NCBI RefSeq assembly: GCF_011762485.1
Contig: NZ_JAAKGI010000005.1
Span: 124,001-188,000 of the forward strand
Length of the DNA: 64,000 bases
Direction: 5' to 3'
Source: Yeosuana marina
GTDB taxonomy: Bacteria > Bacteroidota > Bacteroidia > Flavobacteriales > Flavobacteriaceae
Shown: piece by piece, positions 17,684 to 27,618 of the stretch
Layout: each line of letters starts with the position of its first letter
Numbering within the stretch: the first letter of the stretch is position 1
Made by a program: the position numbers and the translations under genes
Notes under the pieces: model-generated
What the model was told of the DNA's origin: nothing
The model's database searches: none
Seen by the model: only the letters and a program-made list of their open reading frames with translations

Positions 17684-18588
17684 GCTACGAGCTTTTTAGA
17701 TTTCTTAGACCAATATAAGGCCAGGAATAACCCTGAAATAATATGCCATATTCCCCAAAACGCTGCCATAATTGCCATTCCTCCTAGTCCATTAAAAAAC
17801 GTAAAAATTAACAGCAGGCCGAGTCCGGAATTTTGAATTCCCGTTTCAATAGCTAAGGTTTTTTGATTTTGAAAAGATAACCCGAAAATTTTGGCTACTA
17901 AAAACCCCAACAAAATGGCTAATAAATTATGACTTATTCCTAAAAGGAAAACATGATGAACATAGTTGTTAAAAACATCTAAATTGTTTGTAAATGCTAT
18001 AATAACGATACAAACAAACAAAACAATTGAAAACGGACTCAATATTTTAGATAGTTTTATGGCCAATACTTCATTTTTGTGTCTTACCCACATTCCTAAA
18101 AATAAGGGAACTCCTAAAATTAATAACACTAGTTTAACTAACTCAATAGGTTCTACCTGAACATTTTTTAGAATTTCTGAAGTGGGTTCATATAAATTTC
18201 CATACAGCTCGAAATTAAAAGGCGTCATAAACATAGCTAAAAATGTTGCAAAGGCCGTTAAGCTTACTGACAATGCCGTATTACCTTTAGCTAAATGCGT
18301 CATAAAATTTGAAATGTTTCCGCCAGGACATGCTGCAACCATCATCATTCCTAAGGCAATACTTGCTTGTGGTTTTAAAAGAAGAATTAACAAATAAGTG
18401 AAAAATGGCAATAAAATAAATTGTGATAACACGCCTATTAGGACTAATTTTGGCTCTTTTAGTAACCGCTTAAAATCATCTATAGAAATTCCTAAAGACA
18501 CCCCAAACATAACTACAGCCAGCGCTATATTTAAAACCCAAAGACTACTAGTATCGAAATGGATTTGTACACGATCTAATTCATTCAT
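17677..18588 (-). CDS. Bile acid:sodium symporter family (BASS) transporter
   Basis: 303 residues with about nine or ten membrane helices. The pattern matches BASS proteins: MMVAACPGGNISNFMTHLAKGN around 81-102, the region that binds sodium in structures of relatives, and a second crossing region ETGIQNSGLGLLL near 244-256. Bacterial members carry organic anions such as pantoate, keto acids or bile acids; the substrate is unknown. It lies between csaA and the acyltransferase in one operon. Confidence 0.9.
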   Translation of the reverse strand: MNELDRVQIHFDTSSLWVLNIALAVVMFGVSLGISIDDFKRLLKEPKLVLIGVLSQFILLPFFTYLLILLLKPQASIALGMMMVAACPGGNISNFMTHLAKGNTALSVSLTAFATFLAMFMTPFNFELYGNLYEPTSEILKNVQVEPIELVKLVLLILGVPLFLGMWVRHKNEVLAIKLSKILSPFSIVLFVCIVIIAFTNNLDVFNNYVHHVFLLGISHNLLAILLGFLVAKIFGLSFQNQKTLAIETGIQNSGLGLLLIFTFFNGLGGMAIMAAFWGIWHIISGLFLALYWSKKSKKLVAC

Positions 18589-18594
18589 ATAAAT

Positions 18595-18930
18595 TTAAGC
18601 TACGGTTGAACCATTTTTAACATTATTCTCTGGATTTAAAAGTATTACAGCGTTTCCATTAACGGCTCCAAGAACTAGACATTCACTCATAAAGGTGGCA
18701 ATTTGCTTTTTTGGAAAATTGATAACAGCCACAATTTGCCTGTTTAACAATCCTGCTTTAGAATATAATGTTGTGATTTGCGCCGATGACTTTCTAACTC
18801 CTAAATCACCAAAATCTATGGTTAGTTGATAGGCAGGATTTCTTGCTTCAGGAAAATCAGTCACTTCAATAATAGTTCCTACTCGTAAATCTACTTTGGT
18901 AAAATCTTCAAAAGTTATTGTTTGGCTCAT
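18595..18930 (-). CDS. csaA: CsaA, tRNA-binding-domain chaperone-like protein
   Basis: 111 residues, a complete stand-alone OB-fold tRNA-binding domain (FEDFTKVDLRVGTIIEV at the start, NFPKKQIATFMSECLVLGA near the end). CsaA of Bacillus binds tRNA or unfolded preproteins as a dimer. It heads the operon with the BASS transporter and acyltransferase. The start is 47 nt from the divergent redoxin start. Confidence 0.93.
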   Translation of the reverse strand: MSQTITFEDFTKVDLRVGTIIEVTDFPEARNPAYQLTIDFGDLGVRKSSAQITTLYSKAGLLNRQIVAVINFPKKQIATFMSECLVLGAVNGNAVILLNPENNVKNGSTVA

Positions 18931-18977
18931 TTTTTAAAAATACAAATAATCACGAACTTAGCATAAAACTTTTTAAT

Positions 18978-19535
18978 ATGGCAAATACACCTTCTAATAT
19001 GATTCCGTTAGGCACAAAAGCGCCCGATTTTTCGCTTCTCGATACCATTTCTGGAAGCGTTTTAACTCTTAATAAACTCAAAGGCGCAAAAGGAACGGTT
19101 ATTATGTTTATCTGTAATCATTGTCCGTTTGTAATTCACATTAATGCTCAATTGGTAAAAATAGCGAATTCTTATATTGAGAAAGGCATTCAGTTTATTG
19201 CTATATCAAGTAATGATGAGATTAATTATCCTCAAGATGGACCTGATAAAATGAAAATTCATGCAAAAACCGAGCATTATACGTTTCCTTATTTATACGA
19301 CGAAACTCAACAAGTTGCTAAAGCTTACGATGCCGCTTGTACCCCAGACTTCTACCTTTTTGACTCTGACTTGAAATTAATATACAGAGGACAATTAGAT
19401 GATTCTCGTCCAGGAAATAACATACCCGTTACAGGCCATGACCTGAGACATGCGTTAGATTGTTTAATTGAAAACAAAGAAAATACCTCACCGCAAAAGC
19501 CAAGTATTGGTTGTAATATTAAATGGAAACAGTAA
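18978..19535 (+). CDS. Thioredoxin-fold AhpC/TSA-type redoxin
   Basis: 185 residues from the ATG at 18978 (MANTPSNM). A frame extends upstream to 18918 but overlaps the csaA start, and the family begins at this Met. The fold is that of cytosolic peroxiredoxin-like thioredoxins: LGTKAPDFSL, then CNHCPF with Cys46 and Cys49 as a CxxC active site, CTPDFYLFD with the cis-proline region, and a C-terminal Cys in SIGCNIKW. It probably reduces peroxide or disulfides; the reductant is unknown. No signal peptide. Confidence 0.88.
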   Translation: MANTPSNMIPLGTKAPDFSLLDTISGSVLTLNKLKGAKGTVIMFICNHCPFVIHINAQLVKIANSYIEKGIQFIAISSNDEINYPQDGPDKMKIHAKTEHYTFPYLYDETQQVAKAYDAACTPDFYLFDSDLKLIYRGQLDDSRPGNNIPVTGHDLRHALDCLIENKENTSPQKPSIGCNIKWKQ

Positions 19536-20018
19536 TTACAGGGTTAATTGCCAAAAACCAACATCGTGCCACTTATCAAATTTTAAACCGGCTTCTTTTA
19601 AATGAGCCACTTGTTTAAAGCCAAATTTCTCATGAAGTTTTATGCTAGCCTCATTTGGAAGCGTTAATACCCCTAAAACTATATGGAAATTATCTCGTTT
19701 TAATAATGCTAATAAATCTGCATATAGTTGAGTTCCTATTTGCTTTCCATGTACTCCGTGCTTCACATAAACCGTAGATTCAACTGTTTTATTATAGGCA
19801 GGCTTAGGTCTAAATTTACTACCATAGGCATAGCCTAAAATTTCATTATTCTCTTCATAAACAACAAAAGGATAGTTTAAAATAATACTTTTGATTTTAT
19901 CGGTAAACGCTTCTAACGAAAGTGGTTCCAAATCAAAAGTAGCAACCGTATGCACTACATAGTAATTATATATATGTAGGAGATTTTCGGTATCAGAAAG
20001 TTTTACAGGTCTAATCAT
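19536..20018 (-). CDS. GNAT N-acetyltransferase, phosphinothricin acetyltransferase type
   Basis: 160 residues, full GNAT domain. It begins MIRPVKLSDTENLLHIYNYYV; the acetyl-CoA loop is near VYVKHGVHGKQIGTQLY (about 86-102); it ends with EAGLKFDKWHDVGFWQL, the end typical of Pat/Bar-like enzymes that acetylate amino-acid analogues such as methionine sulfoximine. It follows the DinB gene by 9 nt in one operon. Confidence 0.88.
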   Translation of the reverse strand: MIRPVKLSDTENLLHIYNYYVVHTVATFDLEPLSLEAFTDKIKSIILNYPFVVYEENNEILGYAYGSKFRPKPAYNKTVESTVYVKHGVHGKQIGTQLYADLLALLKRDNFHIVLGVLTLPNEASIKLHEKFGFKQVAHLKEAGLKFDKWHDVGFWQLTL

Positions 20019-20027
20019 CTTTTTATA

Positions 20028-20573
20028 TTAAATCCAACCATTACGTTTTAACAAATTCTCAATATGTGCATAATGATGATTACTATGCCACGCATACATA
20101 CCAATATTTTCTTTGAGCACAACCTGTTTTTTGGTTTCTGGATGAATAAATGATTTGTTTAAATCATGTTCTGATAATTGTTTCAACAAATAAACTAGCT
20201 TAAAATGAATTGCTTTAATATGCTGAATAGACATATCAATTGGAGCAGTCCTTGAATCTTCTAAGTCAGCCCATCGATCTTCATAATACGCTTTAATAAC
20301 AGGCTTATCTTCTGTCAACGCCCATTTAAAACGAGTGTAACTATGATGATGACTATCAGAAACATGATGAACAACCTGTCTAACAGTCCACCCATTAGGC
20401 CGATAAACAGTGTCTAATTGCTCATTCGATAAATTTTTGACTAAATTTTCTAATCGTTTTGGAAATTGTTCCAGTATAAAAATCCAGTCCTCAATATTTG
20501 ATTGTGATATATTATTAGGACAATCAAATTTACCAATGGGATATTTAAGCTTCTCTAATTCTAAATCTGTCAT
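20028..20573 (-). CDS. DinB/YfiT-family metal-dependent protein
   Basis: 181 residues, four-helix DinB-like fold. Metal-binding histidines can be placed in VHHVSDSHHHSYTRFKWAL (about 69-87) and in YAWHSNHHYAHIENLLKR near the end, the pattern of the YfiT/BstA bacillithiol-transferase branch. Relatives are thiol-S-transferases or hydrolases. A TATCTTTG -7 element at 20578-20585 lies almost on the start codon, so its mRNA could be nearly leaderless. Confidence 0.85.
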   Translation of the reverse strand: MTDLELEKLKYPIGKFDCPNNISQSNIEDWIFILEQFPKRLENLVKNLSNEQLDTVYRPNGWTVRQVVHHVSDSHHHSYTRFKWALTEDKPVIKAYYEDRWADLEDSRTAPIDMSIQHIKAIHFKLVYLLKQLSEHDLNKSFIHPETKKQVVLKENIGMYAWHSNHHYAHIENLLKRNGWI

Positions 20574-20616
20574 ACAACAAAGATACCATTATGTGTAGTG
20601 AAATAATACTGGTTTA

Positions 20617-22257
20617 TTATTTTTTCACAAACTTTATAACCTGGTGAAAATTATCAGAATTTACTTGTAAAAAATAAAGTCCTTGAGATAAAAATTGGGT
20701 GTTTATCTTTTGCACCAAAGAATTATCTGTCTTTTTAGTTGATAAAACCCTACCGTTTATATCCATGATTTTAATAGTACTACCAGTTAATATGCTTTGA
20801 AAATTTAATATCATGTCGTTCTCAACAGGATTAGGATACACCATAACATCGTTCTTATCAAAGTTCACTGCAGATAACGTTGCAGAAGAAGATGAAGAGC
20901 TAATAACCTCACTCTTTAAGGTATTATCAACCGAATAAGATGTTACTTTAAACCAAACAGACTCTCCGTTAGTAATTCCTGATCCATCCCATGTATACGA
21001 AGGATTTGTTAAACCTGTAGCTATGGACGTAAAGTTGGAATTATCTGTGCTATATTCTAAATCATATAACAAAGGTCTACCATCATCTGGATTATTTACA
21101 GTCCAAGTTATAGGATTTGAAGTGTTATAAACACCTCCGCTTGGGCTTGTAATGCTCACGTCTGGGTTCTCATAATCATGCAGCAGTTCAGCAAAACCAA
21201 CTCCAGACACTGGAGTACCATTAATAGTCCCTGAAACAGACACCGAACCTTCAAAAAAACGAAACGATAATTGCGTAATATTTACTTCTGAATCTGTATG
21301 ATTTGCCGTAATAGTTAAATCAATATTTTTTGAAGTTGAAGTTAGTCGCCACTTTTTTGAATACCTCTTTTGATTATCCGGCGTAACAAAATATTCCAAA
21401 CGTTCTATTTCAAAATCACTAATGGTATACTGGTTAGAATCATCAACATAAGCAGACATGATTTTATATTTAGCATCATTGGGTATGGTTCTATCTGCTG
21501 TAAAAATATTCCAAAGATTTAAATCGGTACCATTATCCAGCTGCAAGCTAAACCATTCATATTTTTCACCAGTAAACGGATTGAAATTGCCATATTGTCT
21601 ATCTATCCAAGCGGTTCCTGAAACTGTTTCGGGTGTCGCCCCATTTAAAGAAAAAGAACCAGTTAAGGTATTTGCTGTTTGCGAATAATAATACGTATAA
21701 TTTGCCAACCCTTGTTCAAAATAACCATCATCACCTAAAATGAGAGGTCTTTTAGTCGTATTTAATTCAAAATTAAGACTAACAGACGAACTGGATGCTG
21801 ATAATTCGTACTGAAATGGTATCGGGTTACTATTACTATCTAATGTATTTCGCCAATATTCTGAACCACTAGGAAATAAACTTGCTCCAATATCTAAACC
21901 CATTGTTGACAAAGTTGAATAGGTTAATGGTTGCGTATCTTGATAAAATTCTCCAGTCGCTTCATCGGTTACATTTAAAATTCTAAAGCCATCAAAATTT
22001 AAAGTTAAAACAGAAACAGGATAATAAAAATAAGTGAGCATATAACTATACTCTTTTCCTGAGGTCGTTCCTGTAAAATGACCAGAGGTATACCACCACT
22101 CTACGGGCTCTGAGGTATGTCTACCTTCATCAGTAGAAAATGAAATTTGACTTGAAGGCGTTGTTGTTGGAGTATAAGGATACGTTTTCCAGACTTGCGC
22201 CGACATACTAAAGGAACAAATTGACAATAAAAAGAAAAGTGTAATTTTTGAATTCAT
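20617..22257 (-). CDS. Secreted lipocalin-like (CrtC/AttH) protein, T9SS substrate
   Basis: 546 residues from the Met at 22257 (MNSKITLFFLL), which starts a normal signal peptide (about 1-20); the frame continues 37 codons further upstream, but that part looks like non-coding AT-rich sequence. Residues about 30-365 match the CrtC/AttH double-lipocalin fold (PVEWWYTSGHFTG, GTAWIDRQYGNF), a family with carotenoid hydratases and secreted hydrolase-like proteins. A fibronectin/Ig-like domain (about 370-455) and a T9SS sorting domain (VMVYPNP, last 75 residues) follow. The substrate is unknown. The terminator at 22367-22398 separates it from the upstream gene. Confidence 0.85.
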   Translation of the reverse strand: MNSKITLFFLLSICSFSMSAQVWKTYPYTPTTTPSSQISFSTDEGRHTSEPVEWWYTSGHFTGTTSGKEYSYMLTYFYYPVSVLTLNFDGFRILNVTDEATGEFYQDTQPLTYSTLSTMGLDIGASLFPSGSEYWRNTLDSNSNPIPFQYELSASSSSVSLNFELNTTKRPLILGDDGYFEQGLANYTYYYSQTANTLTGSFSLNGATPETVSGTAWIDRQYGNFNPFTGEKYEWFSLQLDNGTDLNLWNIFTADRTIPNDAKYKIMSAYVDDSNQYTISDFEIERLEYFVTPDNQKRYSKKWRLTSTSKNIDLTITANHTDSEVNITQLSFRFFEGSVSVSGTINGTPVSGVGFAELLHDYENPDVSITSPSGGVYNTSNPITWTVNNPDDGRPLLYDLEYSTDNSNFTSIATGLTNPSYTWDGSGITNGESVWFKVTSYSVDNTLKSEVISSSSSSATLSAVNFDKNDVMVYPNPVENDMILNFQSILTGSTIKIMDINGRVLSTKKTDNSLVQKINTQFLSQGLYFLQVNSDNFHQVIKFVKK

Positions 22258-22366
22258 TGGATTGGTTTTAAACTTGAAATGTATAAGTAACTTCAAAAAA
22301 TTACAAGAATTTAAGACTAATAGCTTATAAAATAGTACAACAAGTTTATTAAAGCTTTTTAAAAAC

Positions 22367-22398
22367 AAAAAAACACTTGATTATCAAGTGTTTTTTTG
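22367..22398 (-). terminator. Intrinsic terminator after the TPR lipoprotein gene
   Basis: Stem ACACTTGA / TCAAGTGT (22373-22380, 22384-22391) with 3-nt loop TTA, A tract on one side and T tract on the other; strong in both directions. Confidence 0.88.
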
Positions 22399-22433
22399 TT
22401 TTACAATCTATATAATATTAGTAACCTTAATTA

Positions 22434-23120
22434 TTACTCTTTATAACTATTTACATAGTCCTTTGCTCGTTTATTGCCACTGTTTAATTCTAATGCTTTC
22501 TTATAATTATTAAACGCCTGTAAACTATCTCCACTCTTTAAATAAGCTTCGGCTAAACTATCGTAAACATTATCACTTTCTGGGTGCAAAGCCACATTAA
22601 TTTTAAATATCTGTATGGCTTCATTATATTTTTTTTCTCTTAATAGTGAATAGCCCTTTTTATTAAAATCTCCCTCATTTATAAATACGCTAGTAGAATC
22701 TTTTTTTTGAATCTCTAAATATCCTAAAAGAGCCTTATCATATTCTTTTCTTTTTAATAACATAGTCGGCGTTTTAAAGGAATCGGCTACTTTTAAATAA
22801 TCATAAGAAATACTATTTTCATTTTCATCAGACACTACAGATAAATAGCGTTGTTTCGTTTCTGGTTGCTCAACAAAGCGAAGTTTACTAAACATATCTG
22901 CAACAAAAAAAGTGTTTTCATCTAAAATAACAGGCTCAATTTGTTTTGCTCCTTTCCATTTTAAATACAATTTTTTATTCTTATAATAAACATCAATAAC
23001 CTCATCATCATTATATAAATAGCGTCCAGAGGTTTGATCCATATATTCTTGAGAATAATCGATATGCTTAGAACAAGCAGATAAAACAGTTATAATTAAT
23101 AAAAAAAATAGTACTCTCAT
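22434..23120 (-). CDS. TPR-repeat lipoprotein
   Basis: 228 residues. Signal peptide with lipobox LSAC (Cys16), so anchored in a membrane. The first half (about 25-120) is a beta-rich region of unknown fold, similar in pattern to domains linked to alpha/beta-hydrolase or beta-lactamase-like proteins. Two tetratricopeptide repeats at about 150-222 (NEAIQIFKINVALHPESDNV, QAFNNYKKALELNSGN) give a protein-binding scaffold. Monocistronic, with terminators on both sides. No specific function recognised. Confidence 0.85.
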   Translation of the reverse strand: MRVLFFLLIITVLSACSKHIDYSQEYMDQTSGRYLYNDDEVIDVYYKNKKLYLKWKGAKQIEPVILDENTFFVADMFSKLRFVEQPETKQRYLSVVSDENENSISYDYLKVADSFKTPTMLLKRKEYDKALLGYLEIQKKDSTSVFINEGDFNKKGYSLLREKKYNEAIQIFKINVALHPESDNVYDSLAEAYLKSGDSLQAFNNYKKALELNSGNKRAKDYVNSYKE

Positions 23121-23159
23121 TTTATTTCTTTTTGGTTAATTAGTCGTTAAAATATACGC

Positions 23160-23194
23160 AAAAAAAAGTCTCATTAAAAATGAGACGATTTTTT
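23160..23194 (-). terminator. Intrinsic terminator after the PPIase gene
   Basis: Stem GTCTCATT / AATGAGAC with a short A-rich loop; on the minus strand the stem is followed directly by a run of T. Confidence 0.85.
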
Positions 23195-23233
23195 TCTGTA
23201 TTAGTTACCTAAAATAGGTAAAATTTACTTGGT

Positions 23234-24166
23234 TTATTTCACATCCATAAGTTCTACATCAAAAACCAAAGTTGCATTTGGAGGAATAACACCACCAGCT
23301 CCATTGCTTCCGTAACCTAAATCACTTGGAATTACAAAACGTGCTTTATCCCCAACGCTTAATAGTAAAATACCTTCATCCCATCCCGAAATCACTTGGC
23401 CTACACCCACTTGAAAATCTATAGGTTGATTACGTTTATAAGAAGAATCAAAAACAGTTCCATCGGCTAATTGCCCTTTGTAATGTACTGAAACCATGTT
23501 TCCTGATTCCGCTTTTTTACCATCTCCTTTTTGAATAATTTGATAACGCAATCCGCTTTTGGTTTCTTTAAAACCTTTAGCTAACTTATCTAACTCTGCT
23601 TTTGCAGCTTTTTTAGCTTCGGCAATTTTTTGTTCTCTTGCCCCTTCAAAGGTTCTAAAAGCTTCTACTGAATTATAGGCTTTTGCTTCTTCTCCTACTC
23701 TAATAATCTCTAAACTCTCAATTTTGTCTCCTTGAACTATGGCATCTACAACATCTTGTCCATCTACTACTTTTCCAAAAACAGTGTGTTTATTATCTAA
23801 CCAAGGTGTAGCTGTATGCGTAATAAAAAATTGACTACCATTAGTTCCTGGTCCGGCATTTGCCATAGATAAAACTCCTGGTCCATCGTGTTTTAAATCT
23901 ACATGAAATTCATCATCAAATTGATATCCTGGATTTCCAGTACCAGTTCCTTGTGGACATCCTCCTTGAATCATAAAATCTGGAATAACTCTATGAAATT
24001 TTAAACCGGCATAATAAGGTGTTCCTTGAGGTTTTACAGAATTCTCTAGATTTCCTTCAGCCAAAGACACAAAATTACCTACCGTTCCCGGAGTTTTTTT
24101 GTATTCTAAAGCTACTAATATTTCACCTTTACTTGTATTAAATTTTGCGTATAATCCGTCTTGCAT
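23234..24166 (-). CDS. Peptidyl-prolyl isomerase: cyclophilin fused to FKBP
   Basis: 310 residues with two complete isomerase domains. A cyclophilin at about 1-165 carries [13 protein letters not shown] and NGSQFFIT. An FKBP at about 205-310 carries [19 protein letters not shown] and the ending [19 protein letters not shown] lysine/alanine-rich helix (about 175-200) joins them. There is no signal peptide, so it should work in the cytosol as a folding helper. Such fusions recur in Flavobacteriia. The -7 element TATCTTTG is at 24191-24198. Confidence 0.94.
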   Translation of the reverse strand: MQDGLYAKFNTSKGEILVALEYKKTPGTVGNFVSLAEGNLENSVKPQGTPYYAGLKFHRVIPDFMIQGGCPQGTGTGNPGYQFDDEFHVDLKHDGPGVLSMANAGPGTNGSQFFITHTATPWLDNKHTVFGKVVDGQDVVDAIVQGDKIESLEIIRVGEEAKAYNSVEAFRTFEGAREQKIAEAKKAAKAELDKLAKGFKETKSGLRYQIIQKGDGKKAESGNMVSVHYKGQLADGTVFDSSYKRNQPIDFQVGVGQVISGWDEGILLLSVGDKARFVIPSDLGYGSNGAGGVIPPNATLVFDVELMDVK

Positions 24167-24245
24167 TGTTTTAATTTTTTATTAAAGATGCAAAGATAGA
24201 AAACTATGTTGGAAGTAAGAAGCTTATGCTTAGAAGTTAATACTT

Positions 24246-26450
24246 TTAATTGGCTACTTCACTAATAAATTTTATGCGATACAATCTAAGTTCTTCTTCA
24301 TCGTATTCACCATCAAATTCATTAATGGCAATATCTATATTATCTGTTTTAGATTCGATAAAATAATCATAAATCTCTTCTTGTTGATCTTCATCAAAAA
24401 TATCATCAATCCAATAGCTTATATTTAGCTTTGTACCAGAATAAACAATGGCCTCCATTTCTTTAATAAAATCTGCCATAGACATCCCTTTGGAAGATGC
24501 AATATCATCAAGTGGTAATTTCCTGTCGATATTTTGAATAATGTACAACTTGATAGCAGAGTTACTTCCAGTAGATTTTACAACTAAATCATCCGGACGA
24601 ATGATATCGTTTTCTTCAACGTATTTTGATATAAGCTCTATAAAATCTTTACCGTATTTTTTGGCTTTACCATCACCTACACCGTGTACATTAGCTAATT
24701 CAGACATGGTCATTGGGTATTTTAGTGCCATATCTTCAAGTGAAGGATCTTGAAAAATTACAAATGGGGGCACTCCTAACTTCTTTGCATTAACTTTACG
24801 CAAGTCCTTAAGCATACCCATAAGAACTTCATCTGCAGACGCACCTCCACCTTTAGACGAGGTAATGATATTTGGATCCTCTTTGCCTTCATCAAAAATA
24901 TGATCCTCAGTCATCATAAACGACGTTGGATTTTTAATAAAATCTATTCCAGAATCATTTAATTTTATAACTCCATAGGTCTCAATATCCTTTTTAAGAT
25001 ATTCTGCAACCAAAAGTTGTCTTAGCAAAGCCATCCAGTACTTACTGTCTTTATCACTTCCTTTACCAAAAAATGGCTGTTCATCTGTTTTATGAGATTT
25101 GATTAAGGCATTTTCTTTCCCAATAATGACATTTACTAAATCTTTAGATTTATATTTTTCGTTCGTGTTTTTTATTATTTCTAAGAGAAGCTTAGCCTCC
25201 TGTTTAGCTTCGTGTTGTTTTTTAGGAAAACGAACATTATCATCCATATCGCCACCTTCTCCGGTTTCATTATCAAATTCTTCTCCAAAATAATGCAATA
25301 TAAATTTACGTCTCGATATGGAGGTTTCAGCAAATGCGACTACTTCCTGCAATAAAGCTTGCCCTATTTCTTGTTCGGCAACTGGTTTACCAGACATAAA
25401 TTTTTCTAATTTTTCTATGTCCTTGTACGCATAAAAAGCCAAACAATGTCCTTCTCCTCCATCGCGGCCTGCTCTACCGGTTTCTTGATAATAACTTTCT
25501 ATACTTTTAGGAATATCATGATGAATTACAAACCGTACATCAGGTTTATCAATACCCATTCCAAATGCAATAGTTGCAACCACAACATCTACATCTTCCA
25601 TTAAAAACTTATCCTGATGACTTGATCGCGTTTTGGCATCGAGTCCTGCGTGATAAGGCACCGCCTTGATACCATTAACCTGTAGTACTTGAGCTAATTC
25701 TTCAACCCGTTTTCTACTTAAACAATAAACAATTCCAGATTTTCCTTGGTTCTGTTTTACAAACCTTATAATATCGGCATCAACCGATTTTGTTTTTGGT
25801 CTTACTTCATAATACAAATTAGGCCTGTTAAAGGACGCTTTAAATGTATTAGCTCCTGAAATTCCTAAGTTTTTTATAACGTCTTCCTGAACTTTGGGAG
25901 TTGCAGTCGCTGTTAACGCTATGATAGGGATATCGTCTCCAATACGAGAAATAATATGTCGTAAATTTCTATATTCTGGTCTAAAATCATGACCCCATTC
26001 ACTAATACAATGGGCTTCATCTATAGCCATAAATGATATTTTTACAGATCGTAAAAACTCAACATTTTCTTCTTTAGTTAGCGATTCTGGTGCTACATAT
26101 AATAGCTTGGTTACTCCTGAGACAATATCCTCCTTAACACGTTTTACTTCCGTTTTGTTTAATGAGGAATTTAACACATGGGCAACACCTTCTTCATTGG
26201 AAATACCACGTATGGCATCTACTTGATTCTTCATCAATGCAATTAAAGGCGAAACAACGATAGCTGTACCCTCTTGCATGAGTGCTGGCAACTGATAACA
26301 GAGAGACTTACCGCCTCCCGTTGGCATAATTACAAATGTATGTTTTTTTGATAAGATACTGTCTACAACTCCTTCTTGTAGCCCCATGAATTTATTAAAC
26401 CCAAAATATTTTTTAAGCGCTGTATGTAAGTCACTATTCGCTGTCAACAT
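24246..26450 (-). CDS. recQ: ATP-dependent DNA helicase RecQ (lacks zinc cysteines)
   Basis: 734 residues, a 3'-5' helicase for recombination and repair. Walker A is in MPTGGGKS (43-49), the DEAH box is at 144-147 with the RecQ loop ([16 protein letters not shown]) after it, and [10 protein letters not shown] is near 322-331. Next come RQC and HRDC domains (HRDC about 565-640) and a C-terminal extension. The zinc-binding part after [14 protein letters not shown] (about 379-405) has no cysteines where E. coli RecQ has four, so zinc binding is lost. This seems usual in a flavobacterial RecQ branch. Confidence 0.95.
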   Translation of the reverse strand: MLTANSDLHTALKKYFGFNKFMGLQEGVVDSILSKKHTFVIMPTGGGKSLCYQLPALMQEGTAIVVSPLIALMKNQVDAIRGISNEEGVAHVLNSSLNKTEVKRVKEDIVSGVTKLLYVAPESLTKEENVEFLRSVKISFMAIDEAHCISEWGHDFRPEYRNLRHIISRIGDDIPIIALTATATPKVQEDVIKNLGISGANTFKASFNRPNLYYEVRPKTKSVDADIIRFVKQNQGKSGIVYCLSRKRVEELAQVLQVNGIKAVPYHAGLDAKTRSSHQDKFLMEDVDVVVATIAFGMGIDKPDVRFVIHHDIPKSIESYYQETGRAGRDGGEGHCLAFYAYKDIEKLEKFMSGKPVAEQEIGQALLQEVVAFAETSISRRKFILHYFGEEFDNETGEGGDMDDNVRFPKKQHEAKQEAKLLLEIIKNTNEKYKSKDLVNVIIGKENALIKSHKTDEQPFFGKGSDKDSKYWMALLRQLLVAEYLKKDIETYGVIKLNDSGIDFIKNPTSFMMTEDHIFDEGKEDPNIITSSKGGGASADEVLMGMLKDLRKVNAKKLGVPPFVIFQDPSLEDMALKYPMTMSELANVHGVGDGKAKKYGKDFIELISKYVEENDIIRPDDLVVKSTGSNSAIKLYIIQNIDRKLPLDDIASSKGMSMADFIKEMEAIVYSGTKLNISYWIDDIFDEDQQEEIYDYFIESKTDNIDIAINEFDGEYDEEELRLYRIKFISEVAN

Positions 26451-26553
26451 GAATTGTATTAAAAATTAAATTACACAAATAAAAAACAAACCAAACATTT
26501 TATTACTATCAATTTATTTAGTTGTGAATTGAGAGAACCCTCTTTTTTTTCGT

Positions 26554-26561
26554 TAGTTTTG
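26554..26561 (+). promoter_or_regulatory. Possible -7 element upstream of kdsD
   Basis: TAGTTTTG fits TAnnTTTG; a TTG at 26529-26531 is 22 nt upstream, slightly too far. It would drive the kdsD-tatC-CMD operon with a leader of about 90 nt. Confidence 0.3.
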
Positions 26562-26655
26562 TAACCGAAAAATTAAATTTAAAAAAAATAATTTGATTAA
26601 CATTAAAGATAGTAAAATCTTTAAAGGCATCAACTAAAAAAAAAATTAAATTTTG

Positions 26656-27618
26656 ATGAGTCATCAATCTATCATTAATACCGCCAAGCAAACAATTAAA
26701 ACAGAAAGTCAAGCTATTTTAAATTTGTCTGAATTGGTAAATGATGATTTTGCTAACGCGGTAAACCTGATATATAACTCTAAAGGACGTGTTATTATAA
26801 CAGGTATAGGTAAAAGTGCTATTATTGCCACTAAAATTGTAGCCACCCTAAATTCTACAGGAACTCCTGCTATTTTTATGCATGCTGCTGATGCTATTCA
26901 TGGTGACTTAGGACTTATTCTCGAAGATGATGTGGTTATTTTTATATCTAAAAGTGGAAATACTCCTGAAATAAAAGTGCTTGTTCCTTTTATAAAAAGC
27001 GCAAAAAATAAAATGATAGCTATCACAGGAAATAAGGAGTCTTTCTTAGGACAACAAGTAGATTATGTGCTAAATGCGTTTGTTGAAAAAGAGGCTTGTC
27101 CTAATAATCTGGCTCCTACCACGAGCACTACAGCTCAATTGGTATTAGGCGATGCACTTGCGATTTGTTTATTAGAATTACGCGGATTTTCCAGTAATGA
27201 TTTTGCTAAATATCATCCGGGTGGTGCCTTGGGTAAAAAACTGTATCTGCGCGTTCATGATTTATCGTCTGTTAATGAAAAACCTCAAGTAACTCTAGAT
27301 ACATCTATTAAAAATGTGATTATAGAAATCACAGAAAAAATGTTAGGTGTCGCTGCCGTTGTTGAAAATGATAAGATTATTGGTATTATTACTGATGGGG
27401 ATTTACGTAGAATGCTTAGTAAAGTTGATAATATTTCTGATGTAACAGCTAAAGATATTATGAGTGCTAATCCAAAACGTATCCAAGCTAACGCCATGGC
27501 CATTGATGCGATGGATGTTATGGAAACGTACGGTATTTCTCAGCTTTTAGTTGAAGAAAACGGAAAATATGCAGGTGTAGTACATTTACATGATTTAATT
27601 AAAGAAGGTATTTTATAA
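26656..27618 (+). CDS. kdsD: Arabinose-5-phosphate isomerase, KdsD/KpsF family
   Basis: 320 residues from the ATG at 26656 (a TTG codon just before it is in frame). SIS domain at about 1-190 with GIGKSA, SGNTPEIK and the active-site loop around PTTSTTAQLVLGDALA. Two CBS domains follow (about 205-320). The enzyme interconverts ribulose-5-P and arabinose-5-P, the first step to Kdo of lipopolysaccharide. It overlaps tatC by one base (TAATG), and lptB, for LPS export, is three genes downstream. Confidence 0.95.
   Translation: MSHQSIINTAKQTIKTESQAILNLSELVNDDFANAVNLIYNSKGRVIITGIGKSAIIATKIVATLNSTGTPAIFMHAADAIHGDLGLILEDDVVIFISKSGNTPEIKVLVPFIKSAKNKMIAITGNKESFLGQQVDYVLNAFVEKEACPNNLAPTTSTTAQLVLGDALAICLLELRGFSSNDFAKYHPGGALGKKLYLRVHDLSSVNEKPQVTLDTSIKNVIIEITEKMLGVAAVVENDKIIGIITDGDLRRMLSKVDNISDVTAKDIMSANPKRIQANAMAIDAMDVMETYGISQLLVEENGKYAGVVHLHDLIKEGIL

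Noticed and set aside
18918-18977. In-frame extension of the redoxin gene
   Set aside because: It overlaps the csaA start codon region and the family begins at the Met at 18978.
22258-22368. N-terminal extension of the lipocalin gene
   Set aside because: A proper signal peptide starts at 22257; the extra 37 codons look like untranslated AT-rich leader and would bury the signal peptide.
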